DNA of 56,698 nucleotides. It comes from Gammaproteobacteria bacterium. GTDB taxonomy: Bacteria > Pseudomonadota > Gammaproteobacteria > Pseudomonadales > Pseudohongiellaceae. A program made the translations under genes and the position numbers. The number at the start of each line of letters is the position of its first letter. Position 1 is the stretch's first letter. The stretch spans positions 1 to 56,698 of the forward strand of contig JABIPQ010000142.1 of assembly GCA_018698975.1 (NCBI GenBank), in the 5' to 3' direction. Below are positions 50,306 to 56,698 of this stretch, one piece after another. The notes beneath the pieces were generated by a model that was given only the letters and a program-made list of their open reading frames with translations, was not told where the DNA came from and made no database searches.

Positions 50306-50346
50306 GTGACCTGGGATTTTCTTTCCCTGAAAACAGGTCACTTTTT
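50306..50346 (+). terminator. intrinsic terminator closing the second cluster
   Basis: GTGACCTG (50306-50313) pairs with CAGGTCAC (50334-50341) and a T5 run follows. It is 13 bp after the ankyrin stop and before the ABC exporter promoter region. Confidence 0.8.
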
Positions 50347-50409
50347 CCAAGCTGTACCTCAAACCTATATCCGTTATCATAGCCTTGAATAATGAGGAAG
50401 GAAGGCGGC

Positions 50410-51174
50410 ATGCCAATCGTTGAAGTCAGCAATCTAGCGAAAAAATATCCCAGTCCAGACAAAAAAAATGAATTCTTTTATGCCGTTGATGGCGTTTCTC
50501 TGTCTATTGAAAAGGGGCAGATTTATGGCATTCTCGGTCCCAACGGCGCTGGCAAAACCACTACGCTTGAAATGATTGAGGGGCTTACTGATATTGATGG
50601 CGGAGAAGCCCTTGTAGACAATCTCAACGTTACCAAGGAACCCTATCAGGTTAAAAAAATCATTGGTGTACAACTGCAGGCTAATGAGTATTTTGATCAC
50701 CTTTCACTTAAAGAGCTTTTGATTCTGTTCAGTAGTCTTTACGGACGCAATGATGATCCTGAAGTCCTGTTGGGAAAAGTGAACTTGCAAGAAAAGGCCA
50801 ATGCTAAACCAGCCAATTTATCCGGCGGTCAAAAACAACGTTTTTCTATCGCTTGTGCTCTTGTCAACGATCCCAAAGTACTATTCCTTGATGAGCCAAC
50901 AACAGGTCTTGATCCACAGGCGAAACATAATCTGTGGGCTCTCGTAAAAGAGCTCAATGACAGTGGCATGACCATTGTTCTGACGACCCATAATATGGAA
51001 GAAGCAGAGTTTTTATGTGATCGTCTGGCCATAATGGACCATGGCAAAATCATTGCCGAAGGGGACCCTCAGGAATTGATCCTTAAATATGCCCCAGAAC
51101 CGCCGGTAGCCCCACTCCATGGCAACCTCGAAGATGTTTTCCTGACCCTTACCGGTCACGATTTAAGAGAATAG
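50410..51174 (+). CDS. ABC transporter ATP-binding protein
   Basis: 254 aa. Walker [10 protein letters not shown] near residue 45, signature LSGGQKQRFSIACAL near 140, Walker B VLFLDEPTTGLD near 163, switch His in LTTHNMEEAE. ATG 50410 is preceded by GAGGAAGGAAGG; the frame opens earlier at 50392 but that start has no ribosome site. It forms a two-gene unit with the permease, with 2 bp between stop and ATG. This is the third ABC-2 exporter in the window and the family is closest to drug/Na+ type pairs. Confidence 0.9.
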   Translation: MPIVEVSNLAKKYPSPDKKNEFFYAVDGVSLSIEKGQIYGILGPNGAGKTTTLEMIEGLTDIDGGEALVDNLNVTKEPYQVKKIIGVQLQANEYFDHLSLKELLILFSSLYGRNDDPEVLLGKVNLQEKANAKPANLSGGQKQRFSIACALVNDPKVLFLDEPTTGLDPQAKHNLWALVKELNDSGMTIVLTTHNMEEAEFLCDRLAIMDHGKIIAEGDPQELILKYAPEPPVAPLHGNLEDVFLTLTGHDLRE

Positions 51175-51176
51175 AC

Positions 51177-52262
51177 ATGCATAAGATAATAAAACTGGCC
51201 AAGGTGATGCTGAAGATTCATTCGCGCGACCGACAAGCTATTTTCTTCTCGGTATTCTTCCCGCTGGTCTTTATGTTTGTCATCAGCTTTGCCAGCAGTA
51301 ACGAAGCTGAACCTATTGAACTTGGCATCGTTAATAATGCCAACAATGCTTTGGCCACAGATTTTATTGCCTCTCTTGAAAGCACCCGGCTTTTCAATAT
51401 TACTCATGGAGAAGCATCACCATTACGTGAAGAACTTAGTGCAGGCGATAAATCAGTTGTCTTGATACTGCCTGAAGGTTTTCAGGACAACAGAGCTCCA
51501 GTGGACTTGACGGTGCTAATTGATGCTGCACAGGTCAGACAGGTAGGTGTTGTTTTACCAATACTGGAACAGGCTCTCGTTAGCGTGGAAAGAAGTTTGC
51601 GCAACACTGAACCCTTGTTCTCGCTCAATATTGAAGATGTGCAGTCGCGCACCCAACGTTACCTGGACTTTGTTGTCCCTGGCCTTCTGGCATTTAGCAT
51701 AATGAATATTGCCGTTGCCGGTAGTGGTTTTAATATTGTGGAGTATCGCCGCAAGGGCATTCTCAAGCGCCTGTTTGTAACCCCCATAGAGCCACGTGAT
51801 TTTATCGGCGGACTAGTCATCGCCAGATTGCTAATTTGCCTGGTACAGATTACCGGGCTACTACTGGCGGCCATTTTCCTTTTTAATGTGATTTTTGTGG
51901 GGAACCTTGCGTCTATCTATATATTTATTTTATTTGGAACGGTCATTTTCCTGAGCATAGGCTTCAGCCTTGGCAGCATTGCAAAATCCCAGCAAGCCAT
52001 TATCGCGATTGGCAATCTGGTTACTTTCCCACAGATGATTCTATCCGGTATATTTTTCCCAATTGAGTCCCTGCCTGAATTAATTCAGCCAGTAGCGAAC
52101 TTGCTCCCGTTAAGCTTTATCTCCAGCGGACTGCGAGAGATCGCTATTAACGGCGCAACACTGGCTGAGCTGATCCCGGACATAATAGGCATGATGCTAT
52201 GGGCGGTGCTCACTCTGTTCCTGGCAATCAGATTATTTGTCTGGAAAGAAGTTGCGGCATAG
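51177..52262 (+). CDS. ABC-2 type transport permease
   Basis: 361 aa. First membrane helix at about 20-40 (AIFFSVFFPLVFMFVISFA), a large extracytoplasmic domain (about 40-155), then five helices with the motif VEYRRKGILKRLFVTPIEPRDFIGG and LVTFPQMILSGIFFPIESLPE. This is the YhhJ/DrrB-like class with the E-x-RKG-LKRL cytoplasmic loop. It is the partner of the ATPase just upstream. Cargo unknown. Confidence 0.88.
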   Translation: MHKIIKLAKVMLKIHSRDRQAIFFSVFFPLVFMFVISFASSNEAEPIELGIVNNANNALATDFIASLESTRLFNITHGEASPLREELSAGDKSVVLILPEGFQDNRAPVDLTVLIDAAQVRQVGVVLPILEQALVSVERSLRNTEPLFSLNIEDVQSRTQRYLDFVVPGLLAFSIMNIAVAGSGFNIVEYRRKGILKRLFVTPIEPRDFIGGLVIARLLICLVQITGLLLAAIFLFNVIFVGNLASIYIFILFGTVIFLSIGFSLGSIAKSQQAIIAIGNLVTFPQMILSGIFFPIESLPELIQPVANLLPLSFISSGLREIAINGATLAELIPDIIGMMLWAVLTLFLAIRLFVWKEVAA

Positions 52263-52343
52263 AAAAATACCGCATTTCCGCCATTAAGAACTTTTAATTG
52301 TTAAATACTTGCAAGAACCTCCAGCATATATTGGAATTTATTT

Positions 52344-52731
52344 GTGACAAATAACAAACCATCCATCCTCCTGGCTGAAGATAAAAGCTAACCAGATCAT
52401 CAGCAAAGCTGATGATTGAAACTATTGGATCCACTGTGGAAATTGCAGAAAACGGTTTAGAGGTTTTACAAAAACTTCAGGAACAAGTGTTTGACTTGAT
52501 TTTAATGGATTATCAGATGCCCGAAATGGACGGGCTGGAAGCTGAAAAAAAATACGCTCTCTGGACAACCAGCGCCTAGCTTCAATTAAAGTCGTCGCTC
52601 TCACAGCTGATAACCAAAGCGATACACGCGATGCCTGCCTGACAGCAGGAATGGATGATTTTCTAAGCAAACCATTTACGCTGGAACAGATCGCAGAAAA
52701 AATTAATAAGTGGACCAAAACAGGTAATTAA
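52344..52731 (+). pseudogene. frameshifted response-regulator receiver domain
   Basis: Reading across frames gives a whole stand-alone REC domain of about 129 aa: SILLAED, then MIETIGSTVEIAENGLEVLQ, LILMDYQMPEMDG with the phospho-acceptor Asp, VVALTADN, and FLSKPFTLEQI with the Lys. The text changes frame near 52387 and near 52408 and again in an A8 run (52549-52556, one A short of in-frame). A 9-bp perfect hairpin (52396-52416) sits at the second break. It could be a real decay product or a sequencing error. The HPt gene lies 107 bp on, on the other strand. Confidence 0.8.
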
Positions 52732-52750
52732 AAAAAGCGTGACTTGTGTT

Positions 52751-52809
52751 AAAAGCCATTAGCGAGATATAAAAGGCATTAGCGATTTATAAAAGCCATT
52801 AGCGAATTG
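52751..52809 (+). repeat. 20-bp tandem repeat, three copies
   Basis: AAAAGCCATTAGCGAGATAT, AAAAGGCATTAGCGATTTAT and AAAAGCCATTAGCGAATTG follow head to tail. They lie between the receiver pseudogene and the end of the HPt gene. The shared core is GCATTAGCGA or GCCATTAGCGA. A binding-site iteron or a simple duplication are both possible. Confidence 0.8.
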
Positions 52810-52837
52810 AAAAAATCATGGCATCTAAACTGCCTGA

Positions 52838-53191
52838 TTAATCAGAAAGGCTGATGTCCAGATAAGTAATACGCGTCAAGTCAGCAAGAGTGAGTACATC
52901 TTGTGCCAGTTTTATAGCCTCTTTATTCTTTTTGTTTGATTCAACTTCCAGCTTTATCAGTGCATCAGCAAGTATGAAGGCGCCCGATATCTGGGCTTTA
53001 CTTTTCAAGGCGTGGGCTTCTATTGCAAGCCCATCAAATGAATTATCTTCTATTGCCTGTCGAATATTCTCTATGCGCTTCTGGAACTCATTTCCCAGGG
53101 TCTCGATAAACCGGCGTGCATTATCAATCCCGATATCCTGTGCCATTTGCTTAAGTACTTCTTCTTCAACTAATTTTTCTTGAGAGCCCAC
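52838..53191 (-). CDS. HPt-domain phosphotransfer protein
   Basis: 117 aa, all helical. AIEAHALKSKAQISGAFILADALIKLE holds the phosphorylatable His of a histidine phosphotransfer domain (canonical AHxLKGxA). It starts with GTG 53191 (VGSQEKL). The gene would act in a phosphorelay between a hybrid kinase and a receiver; the only receiver nearby is broken (52344), so its partner is probably elsewhere in the genome. Confidence 0.8.
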   Translation of the reverse strand: MGSQEKLVEEEVLKQMAQDIGIDNARRFIETLGNEFQKRIENIRQAIEDNSFDGLAIEAHALKSKAQISGAFILADALIKLEVESNKKNKEAIKLAQDVLTLADLTRITYLDISLSD

Positions 53192-53368
53192 TGTTTTTAC
53201 CCGGCTTTTTCAGTGACTTATATTTTTGCGAACTCATTAAACAAGGCTTGGTGGGCTACACCAGCACCACCTGCATTAAATTTAAAAGAATGATTCTGGC
53301 AAGCTTATTCAGAATCGGGGCATAAAGTCCCATAGTAAAGAAAGTGACAGGTTTTATGTATCGACTTT

Positions 53369-55558
53369 TTAGATATCGACCCGTTCCACAACTGGAAAGA
53401 CTACCATCTGTCCAATCTGAATTCTTGCGGCTTTAACCTCGGGATTATATTGGCGGAACAGCCACATTGGCACCGAGCGTTCTCTTGCCAGATTAACCAG
53501 AAAATCTCCACGTCTAATGCTGTGCTGCTCCGTTTGCCTGATGCGCCAGGTCCTGAAAAAATCTGACTGCAGATCGCGATGAAATTCGCGTCTTTTCTGC
53601 TCGAACACGGCAACATTTACCTGGCTGAAATTTAGCTTCAAGCGTTCACCAATAATGACTGGCTGGCTATAGATCAAACTATTCTGACGCCTGATATCCG
53701 CAGCCCTGATACCTAACCAATCAGCATAATGTCCTAGCGTTTCAGCAGCCTGAATCTCAATAGTATTATCACTCCCAACCGTATAATCCGACGGATCAGA
53801 CTGCAAATCAGCCAGTAATTGCTGCTCTTCATTAGCAACATCAGGCTCCAATGCAGTAGCGGCAGAGTCCAGCACTATCACCTCAGCATTTTCAATTACC
53901 TGCTCTCCCGCATTAATCGCTGTCAATTCTGATTCTTCTGCTTCTACAGAGGCAAGTACGAGGGGCATAGCAGTATTACTTTCAGTACTACCAGCGTCAC
54001 TATTCATTTCAGCGGAAGCGAGCTGCACATCAGATCGTAATTTTAATTTCTGGCCCGGAAAAATTGTTCCCCTGCTGTTGAGATTGTTCAATGCAATCAC
54101 CGTATCCATGCTTACTCTGTGGCGCTCGGCAATAATTGAGACGGTGTCACCGCGACGCACTTCATATTCCCCATTTGCTGGAACACTCAATGGACCGCCT
54201 GTATTGACCAGCAATGTCGGTACTGCTCCATCCGGCTGGGGTAGCAGCAAGGTTTGACCGACCCGAATGGTATTGCGATCCCTGAGCTGATTAATGGCAA
54301 CCAACTCGGATATGGAAGTATCGTATCGATCGGCAATGACTGACAGACTATCGCCTCGCCTCACGATATAACTGACATCGGGTATTTGTTCGCCGTGTAG
54401 TTCAAAAGCCGGAATCGAATTGTAGCCAGCCACCAGATTTTTTTGGTAGGCAGCTCTATCAATTTTAAGTGAATACCCCTTGGGGATGCGCTTGGTCCCT
54501 GACCAGACAGAAGGCTGCAAAGCTGGATTATCACGCTTTAGCACATTCATGCTAACAGCAAGTGAATCCACCAGAACCTGGGCATCAACAAAAGCATCCA
54601 GCTCAATGCTTTGAAAATCAGGTTGTCGATCTTTAAAAATAGGGCCAAAAAATTCTTCTGCACGACTATCGACTTCTCTGGCTGCCAGAAATTGAGGATA
54701 AAAATTCCTCGAAGCAAAGCCAAAGCGCGGCCCACGATAATCTGAAATAATTCTGCCTATATCCATACTACCGACATCGCGTATGGCACGCGCAATACCA
54801 TTTGCACCATGGTTATAAGCCGTTAGTGCCAGTGGCCATGAACCCAGCGCATTGTAGTTGTATTCGAGCAATTCCATGGCGCCGTAGGTTGCCATGTAAG
54901 GGTCCAGGCGTTGATCTACCACATAATCTACCTGCATAAAGCGTTGGGCAGTGGCACGGACAAATTGCCACATCCCCGTTGCTGCTGCGCTGGAATAGGC
55001 ACCAGGATGATAGGAAGATTCAACATGAGGAAGAATGGCCAACTCGGTTGGCATACCCTTGGAAATAATTACATCTTCAATATGATCCCGGTAAGCTCCG
55101 GACCTTTTCATCCCGGCTATAAAGCGATCAGACTGGCCAAGTTGCCAGCGAATATTTGCAGCGGCACTCTCAAGCCTTTCATTGCTTGTTTCACTGCCCC
55201 ATAAATCGAGCAGGCTTTGTTGCGAAGGCGTTATTCCTGACCTTTTACCTGATGCCAACACTTTCAGATCCTCACGGATTTTTTCCCGTGTGGAATTAAT
55301 CAATGTGCGATCCCTGTTGAGCTTGGTATAAATTATGGAAAGGTCGTGAGCGTCATGCAAAAAGCCACTTTCTGTATCAGCTTCGGTATAAACACTGATC
55401 CAGAACTTGATGGCGGGACGAATACTGTCTGGAACCGGAAAATCATCACTGGCTGCGAATGCAGAATATGGAATATTCATCAGGAATATCAAAAAAATAG
55501 GCTGTACAAGCCATTTTAATGCGCGATTCACAAATTGCTGGTTTCTGGCTAACTTCAC
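53369..55558 (-). CDS. mltD: membrane-bound lytic murein transglycosylase D-like protein
   Basis: 729 aa. Signal helix at about 17-35. SLT domain about 150-265 with catalytic Glu180 in HVESSYHPGAYSSAAATGMWQFV, GAMELLEYNY and AYNHGANG. LysM domains at about 398-441 and 464-507 (YxVRRGDxxSxIAxRH), a degenerate one at about 604-645, and another at about 680-724. It cleaves peptidoglycan glycan strands to give 1,6-anhydro-muropeptides. The long Ser/Glu/Ala stretch between LysM2 and LysM3 is low-complexity. It starts with GTG 55558. The length exceeds E. coli MltD (about 450) because of the extra LysM modules. Confidence 0.9.
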   Translation of the reverse strand: MKLARNQQFVNRALKWLVQPIFLIFLMNIPYSAFAASDDFPVPDSIRPAIKFWISVYTEADTESGFLHDAHDLSIIYTKLNRDRTLINSTREKIREDLKVLASGKRSGITPSQQSLLDLWGSETSNERLESAAANIRWQLGQSDRFIAGMKRSGAYRDHIEDVIISKGMPTELAILPHVESSYHPGAYSSAAATGMWQFVRATAQRFMQVDYVVDQRLDPYMATYGAMELLEYNYNALGSWPLALTAYNHGANGIARAIRDVGSMDIGRIISDYRGPRFGFASRNFYPQFLAAREVDSRAEEFFGPIFKDRQPDFQSIELDAFVDAQVLVDSLAVSMNVLKRDNPALQPSVWSGTKRIPKGYSLKIDRAAYQKNLVAGYNSIPAFELHGEQIPDVSYIVRRGDSLSVIADRYDTSISELVAINQLRDRNTIRVGQTLLLPQPDGAVPTLLVNTGGPLSVPANGEYEVRRGDTVSIIAERHRVSMDTVIALNNLNSRGTIFPGQKLKLRSDVQLASAEMNSDAGSTESNTAMPLVLASVEAEESELTAINAGEQVIENAEVIVLDSAATALEPDVANEEQQLLADLQSDPSDYTVGSDNTIEIQAAETLGHYADWLGIRAADIRRQNSLIYSQPVIIGERLKLNFSQVNVAVFEQKRREFHRDLQSDFFRTWRIRQTEQHSIRRGDFLVNLARERSVPMWLFRQYNPEVKAARIQIGQMVVFPVVERVDI

Positions 55559-55618
55559 AACGTTAGATTAAATTACAAAATATTGATTTACAAGCAGAAA
55601 AACCAATTCTGAAGAGGT

Positions 55619-56377
55619 TTATAAGAGGTCCTTGAGGGCGTCATCAATGTCGCTGAAAGTATAATTTATGCTGACATCGGCTCCATGCGGGTGATAGATA
55701 TTTCCTCGGAACGGAGCCCAAAGAACTTCCCCCTGATTATCCACCAGCCAAAAACTGGGCACACCATAAAACTGGGGTTCATCAGGTGCACGAAAAACTC
55801 CCTGCCAGTTGAATACTTCGCCATATTCAGGCGCTGGACGTAGCTCTTCAGTGCGGTTAAACATCAACCTGTATCCCAAATCAAAGTAAGGCTCGAGTGG
55901 AAGAATTCCGCTATCCATGGAATCCAGAGTGCTGCTGATAAAATCCTTTTGAGCAGCCTGAAAATCGGGGGATGAAGACTCCTGATTAAAGAAAACGCCA
56001 GCCGGATGATCCAGCATCTGTGTATGATAAACCGGAGCCGCAGCCACGGGTATGAAGTTAACACCCTGATCCTGATATTTGCTGTACAAGGTTCGCAGGA
56101 TATGAGTATCCTCAAAAGAGTCCTGACACCAGAGGTGTCCCGGCATACCCACCCCCATATCGCCACCACCAAAAATAAACAATACATTCACACCAGATTC
56201 TGCTTGCTGAAAAAGCGACTGCAGATGCATCTGACTACCGCTTTTGTCAGTAACAAAAACCGATGAACTTATCTCGTCCCCTTTGCCAATTGCAGCATCA
56301 AAGTCAGCGGCAACAGCGTTATTGAAAGTCAGCGTTAGAAAAAGCAGAAAGTTGATCAGGGAAATAGTGATTTTCAT
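55619..56377 (-). CDS. secreted thioredoxin-fold-like protein
   Basis: About 252 aa with a signal peptide (SLINFLLFLTLTFNNAVA). VNVLFIFGGGDMGVGMPGHLWCQDSF, GVNFIPVAAAPVY and YGVPSFWLVDNQGEVLWAPFRGN follow the alternating strand-helix layout of redoxins, with the cis-Pro (GVPSFWLVD) present. There is only one Cys at the expected active-site place and no CxxC, so if it is a redoxin it is a single-Cys or non-redox form. ATG 56377 begins the signal; the open frame to 56449 is unlikely to be used. Function unknown. Confidence 0.65.
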   Translation of the reverse strand: MKITISLINFLLFLTLTFNNAVAADFDAAIGKGDEISSSVFVTDKSGSQMHLQSLFQQAESGVNVLFIFGGGDMGVGMPGHLWCQDSFEDTHILRTLYSKYQDQGVNFIPVAAAPVYHTQMLDHPAGVFFNQESSSPDFQAAQKDFISSTLDSMDSGILPLEPYFDLGYRLMFNRTEELRPAPEYGEVFNWQGVFRAPDEPQFYGVPSFWLVDNQGEVLWAPFRGNIYHPHGADVSINYTFSDIDDALKDLL

Positions 56378-56454
56378 AAAAATAATATCCTTAAAGATAT
56401 ACCTGGTTTCAAGCGAGGGCGCCGCAGACGGAATGACGTATTGTGTCATTCCAC

Positions 56455-56478
56455 GGGACAGATCTTCAGCTCTGTCCC
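56455..56478. repeat. hairpin GGGACAGA/TCTGTCCC
   Basis: A perfect 8-bp stem with an 8-nt loop upstream of the thioredoxin-like gene. No T-run. It is one of three palindromes in the last 250 bp. Confidence 0.55.
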
Positions 56479-56542
56479 TGCCCGAACATGGTCTGACTCG
56501 TGGTGTCCCTCCAACTCCTAAAACCTGGAAGCGTCTAAAACA

Positions 56543-56608
56543 GGGTCAGAGCAAAGGCCTTGGCTAACAGATAAACCGTCAGGATTGAGTGAGCCTTTGG
56601 TCTGACCC
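56543..56608. repeat. 16-bp inverted repeat (GGGTCAGA...TCTGACCC)
   Basis: GGGTCAGAGCAAAGGC (56543-56558) matches the reverse complement of GCCTTTGGTCTGACCC (56593-56608) at 15 of 16 positions, with a 34-bp interior. Its form is that of a small non-autonomous element or REP-like cassette. Confidence 0.65.
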
Positions 56609-56637
56609 ATGACTCCCTGCGGGAGTCTAATGGGTCA
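56603..56637. terminator. long hairpin over the end of the clipped gene
   Basis: TGACCCAT-GACTCCC-TGC-GGGAGTC-TA-ATGGGTCA forms a 15-bp stem with a 2-nt bulge. It overlaps the TAG of the clipped leftward gene and part of the adjacent inverted repeat, and could end its transcript. No clear T-run follows. Confidence 0.5.
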
Positions 56638-56698
56638 TGGCGTAGATTACGTAGTTAAGTCCAAAGCGATAAGCCAGTGCCGTCATCGGCTCCGGATA
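56627..56698 (-). CDS. C-terminus of a gene clipped by the window edge
   Basis: A frame open from the right edge ends in TAG at 56627-56629 after 23 residues (PMTALAYRFGLNYVIYAMTH end). The text F-x-L-N-x-V-x-YA-M-T loosely recalls the end of DUF4159-type proteins, but 23 residues are too few to decide. It may also be chance. Confidence 0.3.
   Translation of the reverse strand, partial: YPEPMTALAYRFGLNYVIYAMTH

Noticed and set aside
56244-56567. 107-residue plus-strand frame running through the signal peptide of the thioredoxin-like gene and the edge palindromes
   Set aside because: Antisense to a signal peptide and passing through hairpins; low plausibility as a protein.
1-56698. Toxin-antitoxin, restriction or other known defence system
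   Set aside because: I found no nuclease, methylase, retron, TIR, or toxin-like motif in any well-supported gene.

Overview
The window looks like the chromosome of a free-living, aerobic, heterotrophic gammaproteobacterium. The grounds are REP-type palindromes, a MltD-like LysM transglycosylase, SirB2, MATE and AAHS-type transporters, acetoacetyl-CoA synthetase, and many secreted catabolic or unknown proteins (DUF6152, DUF1592/DUF1552, SnoaL-like, PQQ sugar dehydrogenase). This is inferred from protein families only; the genus cannot be named. No rRNA, tRNA, CRISPR array, transposase or prophage gene was recognised.

Layout. 1-5456: a REP/heptamer leader, a DUF6498 membrane protein, and a leftward set of lipoprotein peptidase plus NatAB-type ABC exporter, with a membrane-anchored cytochrome c. 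5713-13108: acetoacetyl-CoA synthetase, an AsmA-like protein, a TauD-type dioxygenase, a MATE exporter, a PepSY iron-regulated membrane protein behind a Fur-box-like site, and a soluble cytochrome c. 13163-20924: a DUF6152 protein and a GDTLVIDT-type secreted protein (leftward), then a rightward cluster of degenerate MBL-fold protein, DUF1592 cytochrome-like protein, Tat-exported DUF1552 protein and secreted ankyrin protein. 20948-24883: site-2 protease with CBS domains, a natural DUF6152 fusion, a second GDTLVIDT protein and another DUF6152 protein. 24907-31120: FAD oxidoreductase with glycerate kinase; MBL hydrolase, glycosyltransferase and sulfotransferase; PQQ sugar dehydrogenase. 31121-42004: REPIN/heptamer repeats, SnoaL-like proteins, amidohydrolases, SDR, SirB2 and more secreted proteins. 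42145-45802: ABC exporter, small secreted protein, AAHS transporter. 46063-50293: a second, shorter MBL-DUF1552-ankyrin cluster. 50410-56698: third ABC exporter, a frameshifted receiver-domain pseudogene near an HPt protein, MltD, a thioredoxin-fold-like secreted protein, and a clipped gene at the edge.

How the genes work together. Two themes dominate. First, an extracytoplasmic set of unknown function, partly duplicated: DUF6152 proteins whose predicted mature N-terminus is His-His-Ser, the GDTLVIDT-type secreted proteins (once fused to DUF6152), and the MBL/DUF1592/DUF1552/ankyrin cassettes. Second, small-molecule catabolism: AAHS symporter, LigI-like lactonase, SDR, SnoaL-like proteins, TauD dioxygenase, acetoacetyl-CoA synthetase, and periplasmic PQQ and c-type cytochrome redox proteins.

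The most striking non-genic signal is a family of 7-bp tandem repeats (CTTTCCA, CTTGTAC, CTTGTCT, CTCGTGT). They lie next to REP elements between genes, and the CTTGTCT/CTTGCCT type also forms the hydrophobic core of the signal peptides of three unrelated secreted proteins. Because 7 is not a multiple of 3, such an array reads as the same hydrophobic peptide (cyclic LVSCLLS) in all three frames of that strand, while gain or loss of one unit would shift the frame of the gene.
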